Shown piece by piece: positions 56,217 through 64,000 of a DNA stretch of 64,000 nt. The DNA is from Artemia franciscana. Taxonomy: Eukaryota; Arthropoda; Branchiopoda; Anostraca; Artemiidae. The notes beneath the pieces are model-generated. The model saw only the letters and a list, made by a program, of their open reading frames with translations. It did not search any database and was not told where the DNA came from. The DNA is taken from contig NC_088866.1 in NCBI RefSeq assembly GCF_032884065.1, positions 54,630,068 to 54,694,067 on the forward strand. Reading direction: 5' to 3'. Position numbers and translations under genes: made by a program. Every line of letters begins with the position of its first letter. Within the stretch, counting starts at the first letter, position 1.

Positions 56217-56900
56217 AATTTTAGCTGAGTGACTTCTTGCTATCTCAGAAAGGGGTTAGGTTAGGAAAATGAAACAGGCTGTAGTATATTCTGGGAAGGT
56301 ATTTTAAAGTACCCACCTCTACTGCTTTTCCCACTAGAGGGCCCTGAAATTAGCCTATATGACAGGTCCATACCTATTGAAATTTTGACAAAACAACATT
56401 TTACCTTAATTTTCAGTTATGAAATTCTAGTTGATTGACTTTTGGCTATCTTGGAAAGGGGTTAGGCTATGAAAATGAAACTTTCAGGGATAGGTCTAAA
56501 GGCTAAAATATGTTTCAGGAAGGTATTTTGAAGTACCCACCTCTAATCCTTCTCTCTCTCTAGGGGGCCCTAAAATTTGCCTACATGACAGGTCTATACC
56601 TATCAAAATTTTGACAGAATAACGTTTTACCTGAATTTTCAGTTACCAGTTGCCTTTTCTCTGCCTTTAGTTCTGAAAATGCAATTCCAGTTATTTGAGC
56701 ACAATTCTAAGCCATATCAATTTTTTTTCAAAATTTAGGAAATGTAGACTATTTACATATCTTTAAAACGTTATATATTAGGATTGAGCAAAGTTGTGAA
56801 GCTGAAAACAATTTTGTTGTACCTCATTCAAGCAGAAGATCTAGGTAAAATTCAAGTTAATTGACTTTTTGCTATCTTGGAAAGGGTTTAGCCCTTTCCA
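56217..56900 (+). repeat. Tandem repeat, about 206-bp unit
   Basis: Two clear units (starting about 56223 and 56429) and a partial third (56855). Landmarks are GACTT.T.GCTATCT..GAAAG, AAGTACCCACCTCTA, GAGGGCCCT.AAATT.GCCTA and CTATACCTAT.AAATTTTGAC. Confidence 0.75.
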
Positions 56901-56954
56901 AGCAACCCTTTACCCTTTCCAAGATTAGCAAGAATTCAATTAACTAGAATTTTA
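56844..56954. repeat. Local inverted repeat, arms about 44 bp
   Basis: GGTAAAATTCAAGTTAATTG (56844) through TATCTTGGAAAGGG pairs with CCCTTTCCAAGAT through CAATTAACTAGAATTTTACC (to 56954). Inside it a smaller perfect hairpin CTTGGAAAGGG-TTTAG-CCCTTTCCAAG lies at 56876-56902. Confidence 0.8.
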
Positions 56955-58446
56955 CCATACTTATTAACTATTTAGTTATAGGATTTCCTTTACCTCTTGA
57001 ATATAGGCCTCTGATTTGGGAAGTTGATTTGTAATGGTTTGATATCATTTTAACTACCTCCCCTCCCCTCTTCAGACAGCTCTGAGCTTGGGTCTTAACA
57101 GAACACATTTTTCCTATACAGTGAAAGAAAGGGCTTTTGAATTGTGACAAAGTCTAGATTCTAAACAATAGGCAATTAACTTACAATGGGGCCAGTTTCT
57201 TATTTTTGCTTTTCCTGCTTACAATGGGGCCAATTCCTGGATTTCTTCTAAAGTAAGATTGCCGTCAACTAAGAAAAATTGCTAGAACACAAAGCTAGAA
57301 AAAAAACACTAGATTCATGAAAAAAAATTCCTTATTCAGCGAGAAAATCATTAAATTCATAACTTAGCAGCTTCAATAGACAACGAGCTTTAGTGCTTCT
57401 AAAGCACCGATTTCAATTATTTTTAAAGCTATAATCAATGCGATTGATTTATTTTCTTATCATGTTCAACTCAAGGGCACTAATCAACAGGGGGTACAGT
57501 TGCCCTCCCTAAATTTTGAAAATAGCTGTTATTTCGTCGTTTTGTTTCTTTTCTATGTAAAAATTCCTCTGAGTTCTGAAAAAATATTTTCAAACAAAGT
57601 ACCTGGAACAATCCTTCCCCAGCTCCAAGCTTTTTTTTTTAATGACTACTTTAACTTTTTATATTAATGTGTTAATGTTGACAAACAGTGGTGTAACAGA
57701 TTTATTTTACTTCTATCATAAAGTTTTTCAATAGCCTTATTCAATTCCAAGCTCTATCCAAAATATTTGGAAATTGCTTTCTCATTACTGGATCTAGCAT
57801 AAGTATTGAGGGATCAACAAAAGTTTTAAAGAAAATGTTTGCTTTGGAGTGTTTTCATTGAAAAAATAATAATTTTTTACCGCTGATGTATTAAATGAAG
57901 TTTGCCAACACTTTAAGTTTCCTTGACTTGACACCACTATGAAATTCTGTTAATTTGAACTGTGATGCTAATTTACAGTGGTCCTAATTTACAAAAATGT
58001 ATGACCTGCAAAGATTTTGTATATTTAAAAATGCTGAAGATAATGAAGGTATTTTTGGTGTTTAGAGAGGACAACTACTCAAACTCCCACTATTTGGCGT
58101 TCCTGAAAACTTTTAAGAATGAAAATTCTAAAAAAAGATTTCCGTGGCGTAAAAAGACATAAAAATAATTAATAATCTGTAGCTATATCAAACAATAGCT
58201 TTTATTATTTACAAGAAAAAAAAATTAGAAATAACTGCTTGCTTACCTTATACTTGGTTTATCAATAATAAAAATAATGACTTTGGTCATTAATTAGGCA
58301 CAGGCAAAAAAACATTTGAGGCAACTGGCTTGCTAAATTTACAAGTTTTAAGTTGTCGCGTATTTTTAAATACATGATAGCCTCAGTTCGTAACTTCTGT
58401 ACGTATACCTAGTTTTGTTATTATTTGTATCGAAAAAATTTTACAG
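56955..58446. other. No gene seen
   Basis: AT-rich. Probably intron or flank of the gene whose last exon follows. The 66-residue frame at 57962-58162 has no recognised motif. Confidence 0.4.
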
Positions 58447-58699
58447 CTTGATGAAAATACATGGAAATAATCAATTCTGTCGAGATTTTCTTGCAGAAAC
58501 TGAATCTAGAAATCATATTCACATATTTGATGAATTGATGAAAAGAGATCTTTCTTATGTAAGCAAGGGAAAACAGCATACTTTACATGTAATCCACGCC
58601 AAATTTACAATATTTTCACAAGTGGATGCCCAGGCCGTAATTAAGCTTTATGCGGGGCTGCCGTTCCAACATTTCCAGATTAAGCAGTATACTTTATAA
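58447..58699 (+). CDS. Terminal exon of an unrecognised gene
   Basis: From a good acceptor (TTTTACAG, ending 58446) the frame gives about 84 residues: LMKIHGNNQFCRDFLAETES, RNHIHIFDELMKRDLSYVSK, GKQHTLHVIHAKFTIFSQVD, AQAVIKLYAGLPFQHFQIKQ, YTL, stop. The composition is balanced and globular, unlike the flanks. AATAAA at 58784-58789, 85 bp after the stop, supports a 3' end. The upstream open residues (58415-58446) look intronic. An alternative acceptor TTGCAG ends at 58496. No family recognised; the upstream exons were not found. It could be a decayed pseudogene piece, but no stop interrupts it. Confidence 0.5.
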
Positions 58700-58783
58700 A
58701 AAAAATTGTGATCTAATTTTTCTATCAGCCCAGTGGCCGTTAATTGTAAAATCTTTGTTTAATTTATATGTTTTGGATGAAAA

Positions 58784-58789
58784 ATAAAA
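58784..58789 (+). promoter_or_regulatory. Polyadenylation signal AATAAA
   Basis: Canonical hexamer 85 bp after the stop codon of the 58447-58699 exon. Assignment depends on that exon being real. Confidence 0.45.
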
Positions 58790-58799
58790 GATGTCTATG

Positions 58800-61080
58800 T
58801 CTACCATTATTAACGAACTAGTGTATCCGAGACATAACAAAGAGAATATAAATATATTATATTTGCAGTTAGTGTCTTTTCTCGCTAATTCTACGCCATT
58901 GCATTGAAACTGGGCATGGTTGGGAAGTTTAAATTGCTCTAGAGTTGATATTTGAGCATGACATGTACAATAACGCCGAGATAGACCGAGGAAGTGAATT
59001 TAATAGTATATATATAATAAAAATTTTGCTAACATATGGTACAGTGTTTTATTACAGTCAAAAATTAACCAAGACTGCATTGATCAAGCTACTGATAAGA
59101 ACTATTTGACTTCTTACCTCCAGAGGCTGTATGCTCAATAACAGCTCCTACTTTATTCAGGATTTGGATAAATTTTACGAAAACGAATCATGAGCATCCT
59201 TATCGGTCCCTGTCAAAGCATTCACTCGTGGAGGCAGGGGCGGATTCAGGATTTAATTAGGGGAGGGTGCATAATAGGTTGCTTCAATAAACTTGAGAAC
59301 TAAGACATACCCGCAATTAAAAGGAAATCTTGACAATTATTTGTCATATGTATGTAGTGGAAATGGAAGTTAATTTAATCTAAAACCTGGCGAGGGCTTA
59401 AGTTCTAATAAATATGTTGAAATTAAAATGGTATAAAATATTGGCACAAAAAATAGTAATTTATAAAAACCACCCACTATAAAAAAATAAAAAGCTGTTC
59501 ACCATCTATGAAAAAAATGGTATTTAATATTTTCTGCATAGTGTTTTGCCTTTGTACTTCGGACAACTATAGCGGATGAGTTAAGCTTTTTATTGTAAAA
59601 AAAAAAACGAAAAAAAAAACGTTTTTTTGGGTCAGGCACTCTTTGTGAAAATTTGTGGGAAATAAGCATAAAGACACAACTTGTATATTCGTAAAAGATA
59701 CATTAAACATTAAATACTAGTTTGTTTAGGGGTGTTACAGGAAAAACAGAACAAAGAGATAGAAATACATAGAAGACATTTAAAACTAGGGTTTTAAGTA
59801 TAGGCAATAAAGCATTAACTAATCACTTTTTTAAATAGATGTTTTACAAACAGTATGAACGTCAACAAATCTCAAAAATTTACTAACCAAAATTTTACTT
59901 TTCATAAAAACGCAGCGCATCTTTTCCGCTTTTTAAAGTTTAATATATTTCGCTTAAATTACATAATTCACAATTTTATAGGAAAAAGTCTATTTCGCTG
60001 TTTCCACTCCCGCCATATCTACTTATTACACGGTCAATGTCTACCTCAATAATTCGGTGAATGTTTATCATGGCCAGTCCTGTCAATTTAGAGCTCTTCG
60101 TTAGTATTTCCTCTTCTATTTACCGTAAAATATTCGAATAAGACCAAAATCGTCAGAAAAATAGGAACTTTATTAAAAATGCATGTAGGTAGGTGCCTCA
60201 AACTATGTATATGAGTCAAAATACTCCTTAAAAAACAAAATATTTATATGTTTATTATTTTTGTATTTGATAGGTAGAGATTGGTGATTTAAATTCTCAG
60301 GGTTTCAAGCTGTGGAGCTTTCTAATTATTTTTTTAATCTTGATATTTTCAGATATTCAATTCAGAAGTTTAAATCTCGATATGTCTGTAGAGCACAAAA
60401 ATAAAAATCCTAAATTTGACTCAGATTTAGCATTAAGTAAGAGAATTACCCTTTAAAAATTTAGACTTCATGCTTAATATAAGGACATCAACATAACACG
60501 TATTTAAGACTTAGCAAAATTGCCTCCCCATAAAAATATAACAGTGATGGAAGTGAATCAAGTTGTCCAGTCAACAATTTGCAAATAAACAATAACTCGT
60601 TTAACACACAGCAAAACTTGAGAAAAAACATCGATATTATATGGGACAAGAACTATTTGTGAATGGAACAGTTTTAGAAAGAACTAATAAAGGTAAAAAA
60701 AAAGTATCGGAAAAATAAATTAAAATTTGATATATAATTACATTAATAAGTACCTGTTGTATTTTTGTTTGCTATGATCATTTTTAAAATTTCTGATCGT
60801 CTTGGGTTTCATTCATACTTCTATGATAAAATATTTTTATTCGTTTCAAGCTAGACTTCCATATTCAAGTTAAAATTTACTTATTCTAAGATGTTTTTCT
60901 TCATTTATATTAGTAGCTATTGTATGTTTATTCCCTATGATTGTTTATTTAATTTCTGATTGTTTGGGGTTTCATTGGTTCTTTAAAAGTAATTTCTGGT
61001 CGTTTTGAGTTTCAATTATTATATTTTTTATTTTTATTAATGCTGATATTAAGTTTAATATAGCCTTTACTTTTCTTTAA
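58800..61080. other. No gene seen
   Basis: AT-rich. A short block at 59230-59265 (GGCGGATTCAGGATTTAATT) looks like part of a common transposon remnant. 60770-61080 resembles dispersed-repeat ends. Confidence 0.4.
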
Positions 61081-61109
61081 AAAAACTTTCTTTTCTGAAT
61101 TTTAGACAA

Positions 61110-62150
61110 GGAAAATTCATATTGAAGAAGTTGCCGTAGAAACTTCGAAAAAGCCTCATTAGATTGGAAATTATAACGTATAGTGCCCCTTTTAAATATC
61201 GAAAGTGATTGGAGGGCAACTAACCCCTGCCCCTACAGCCATCATTTCCCAAACACATCCAATCACAATTTCGAGATACCTATTTTGTTCAGCGTAGTCA
61301 AAAGGTACAATAAATATGTCTTTGAAAATGACACCCCACTCAACCCTCTGGGCAAGGGTAGTTTATGCCCCGGGGCTTACAAGATTTTTATGGAAATGGT
61401 GGTCGTACAAACTTCGAAAGGAACTCATTGGATTGAAAATCAGAAGTTTTAGTATCATTTTTTAGATTCAAAGTGATTGTAGGGGAACGACCCCCCCTAC
61501 CCATGTCGAATTTTCACTAAATGCATCCAATAGAAATTTTTGAGATAGCCATTTCTTAAGTCCAACGATCCCATAGCAAGGCCTTTGGGATTAGCACAAC
61601 CTCCTAGAGTCTTGGAGCGAGGGTTGTCAGTCATGCCCAGTGGGCACATAAAATTTTATGGAATAGATGGTCAGGTGAACTTTAGATGAGGCTTATTTGA
61701 TTGAAAATGTATAGTTCTAGTTCCCTTTTAAGAAGGGAAGTCCCCTTCCCCCTCCCTGATATCTTCTTTTCCTCAAACACACCCGATCGACATTGTGAGA
61801 TTGCCATTTTGTTCCTAATAGTCACAATAGCAAATATCAATGTCTTCAGAGTGGAAACACCCCCTCCCCCATACCCCAGGGACAAGGGTTGTAAGTTACA
61901 GCCCGGGGCATATAAGCTTCTTAGGGAACGGGTGGTTGTATACTTTGGATCGGATGGGGCTCATTCGATTAAAAGTCAGAATTTCTAGTTCTTTTTTAAG
62001 AGTCAAAAGTGAATGGAGGAAAACAAGCCTCTCCCCCAAGCCAATCATTCCCCAAAACACATCCGATCAAAAACTTAAGAGAGTTACTTTGTTCATCATT
62101 CCCCACAGTCCTCAGGGCAAGGGCTGTAAGTTAGGCAATCCGTTCACGTT
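61110..62150 (+). repeat. Dispersed 280-bp repeat family, about four tandem units
   Basis: Each unit has GAAACTTCGAAAAGGCTCATT-like, GATTGGAAAT.AGAAGT, GATTGGAGGGCAACTAACCCC, CAAACACATCCAATC, ATTTTGTTCAGCGTAGTC and CAAGGGTTGTAAGTTA-like blocks. Units are diverged (roughly 70-80% by eye) with poly-C runs at matching places. The 89-, 95- and 110-residue frames are repeat by-products. Confidence 0.75.
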
Positions 62151-62179
62151 TACATATAGCATGTGGTATTGAGAAAGGT

Positions 62180-63380
62180 ATGCATGTTTGACTTTTACTT
62201 TCCAAAAAGACGAAGAACATTCAGGCAAGCCTTTAAGAGAATGTTAAGGCAAGTATTCAACAAAATCAACACATGTTATGTGTATACGGATTGTCAAAAG
62301 GGCATAACCCAGAAATGACTGAGTATACTAATTTGGAACTTCCAGGAAATGATAAGGGAGACGACCCAAAAAGCAATATTTGCCGCTACCGGTGCTATTA
62401 TAACTACTATGCTACTACTGCTGCCAAGACTACTACCGCACTACTCTATTTAGAATATTGAGGGGGAACTTGAACTAAATTATAACACGATATGTGCATG
62501 TGAAGTAGTTTGGGTATTAAATTGGAACTTTCAGAGAATACTGAAAGGAGAGGATCATATGACCAAAAGGCAATATGTGCAGGCTACTACTAATACTACT
62601 ATCGCTGCTTCATTCACTGCCTCTACTACTACTACTACTACTACTTCTTTTGCAACTACTTGTAAGGCTAAGAGCATTAAGATGAACATTTCAAGAAGTA
62701 TATGAACATACAGGCTATCAAAAGGACATTCAGCAATGGCTAATTGTATTATGTTGAAACATCAAAACTTAATTAGAGGGATGTTCTGCTGACCAAAGGG
62801 CAATACGTTAATACTACTGCTGCTACTAGTGCTACCGCTATTATTATTACAACTATTACTAAAGGCATGAAGTTGGAATTTTCAAGTAATTATGAGGGGG
62901 TGGGGTGAACTTAGTCACAAAACACCGTCTGTATGCAAGTTGTCAAAAGGGCGCCACAGCAATATCTGATAAGCAGTCTGGTGTCTGAAATTGAAACAAA
63001 CAGGGCTTGCTGCAGCGGATGTTGAAATAACAAAAAAAAAAAAAAATTAAAATCCTGATGTTACTGATTATACTCATACTTCTGCTTCCACTAAAGCAAA
63101 GGCTACTACTACTACTACTACTACTGCTGCTATTAAATCTAATGGTATTAAGGCGAACAATTTGGATATATTGAAACTGTATGGAACTAAATCGTAACAC
63201 AATATGGCTGCAGAGATTCTCAAAACGCAATATGAGGAAATATTCAGGAACAGTTGATTGTTTCAAGTTGGAACTTTCCAGATGCTATGCACACACTGCT
63301 GCTAATACTAATACACTAATACAACTATTGCTATTACGCAAGCTAAGAGTAGAGGTGAAGCTTTTAAGGAATATTTAGGT
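62180..63380 (+). repeat. Diverged tandem repeat with TAC/GCT trinucleotide blocks
   Basis: About five degenerate units of roughly 200-250 bp. Each has a CAAAAGGGCA-like word, TTGGAACTTTC.GG..ATA, AATATGTGCAGGCTACTACT and a run of TAC/TGC trinucleotides. Frames within it (62273-62461, 62943-63266, 63181-63378) are repeat by-products. Confidence 0.7.
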
Positions 63381-63449
63381 GGATGCTGAACTAAACTAAA
63401 ACAAAGTACGAGAAAAACGAAAGGGAAATATTTTTTTTTTACGAAAGAG

Positions 63450-63940
63450 ACTAAGTTAATAAAAAACGAATAAAAATTAATTTAAAAAACTTTCTACAAA
63501 ACAAGTTTTTCAAAGAAAAGTAAAGAGCTCCACTAAGCCAAAAATAAGCAGAAGTAAGGTCAAATAACCTTCCAAGCGTAGAACTACCAAAAATCACCAT
63601 CAATAAATAATGAAACTCAAAACAGGTATTAAAATAAGTAACCGAGTCAAACTCACAACGAACAAAAATTAACTTGAGTAGGCCTGACAACACCCATGGC
63701 TTTTCAGGCACGGGTCAATACACGGTCAAAAATGACCGAGTATTGTCAGTTTAATATTCATATACTGATATTTATTCCTTAAGGTTTTAATAATTTTTAT
63801 ATATTAAAGTAAAAAAAAGCGAAAACATTCAAAATATATTTTTTTCAGTTAAGTGCAGATTAAGTATTTGTTATTGCTGCTCATTTTTGGCTTAGTGGAG
63901 CTCTTTACCTTTCTTTGAAAACCTTACTTTTTGGAAAACA
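63450..63940. repeat. Dispersed repeat ends, two copies
   Basis: 63500-63650 on the minus strand and 63850-63920 on the plus strand share TTTTTGGCTTAGTGGAGCTC and TTTACTTTTCTTTGAAAA, so they form a loose inverted pair. Also similar to 55490-55600. The 86-residue minus frame is not called as a gene. Confidence 0.5.
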
Positions 63941-64000
63941 GTTCTTTTTTTTTATCTCAACTAGAAAAAAAATCACCCCTCCCAATTTTACCGATTGTTC

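Noticed and set aside
61183..62172. Frames of 89, 95 and 110 residues
   Set aside because: They overlap one another in different frames across tandem units of a dispersed repeat.
63451..63711. 86-residue minus-strand frame with hydrophobic segments
   Set aside because: Overlaps a dispersed repeat seen again at 55490 and 63850; hydrophobicity reflects T-rich DNA.

Overview
The window reads as nuclear DNA of an arthropod, most likely a crustacean. The clues are intron-containing genes with GT/AG borders, many non-LTR retrotransposons, a Helitron, a eukaryotic initiator tRNA, and a nuclear copy of mitochondrial DNA (NUMT) in the ancestral pancrustacean gene order and the invertebrate mitochondrial code. 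Several dispersed repeats look like ones I associate with the brine shrimp Artemia. That is recollection, not a search. No bacterial operon, CRISPR array or phage module was seen.

Layout. 1-5240: a possible unrecognised exon (598-939) among minisatellites and an inverted repeat pair. 5245-8160: a degraded composite NUMT with a 12S rRNA piece joined in abnormal orientation to cox2-trnK-trnD-atp8-atp6-cox3-trnG-nad3-trnA-trnR-trnN-trnS1-trnE. 8161-13820: a near-perfect palindrome, dispersed repeats, a segmental duplication of the first kilobase, a truncated Helitron and two mirrored G/C-rich minisatellites. 13825-14545: a retroelement fragment.

15652-30224 (minus strand): a PRA1-family ARL6IP5/PRAF3 homologue whose three coding exons are separated by introns of about 8 kb and 6 kb. 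They splice in frame to 186 residues. Intron 2 holds a six-copy 109-bp array, a CR1/L2-like retroelement with another repeat inserted in it, and a 2.1-kb repeat with terminal inverted repeats. Intron 1 holds an inverted pair with a possible ribozyme-like core, a duplicated initiator tRNA-Met locus, a 486-bp foldback element, a 208-bp array and a TA microsatellite.

30365-38650: a minisatellite, a retroelement fragment, and a minus-strand F-box/LRR gene (34944-35651). 38680-46970: a cluster of RTE-like retrotransposon pieces around one apparently intact 1047-residue endonuclease/reverse transcriptase. 48000-54990: CR1/L2-like elements, one split by an 863-bp Helitron whose target site and boundaries can be read exactly. 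55000-64000: mostly noncoding, with diverged tandem repeats and one terminal exon of an unrecognised gene (58447-58699).

Only the ARL6IP5 gene, the F-box gene and the initiator tRNA look like functional host genes. The exons at 598-939 and 58447-58699 are possible. Most of the rest is mobile or repetitive DNA. Boundaries of diverged repeats are approximate because no alignment could be run.
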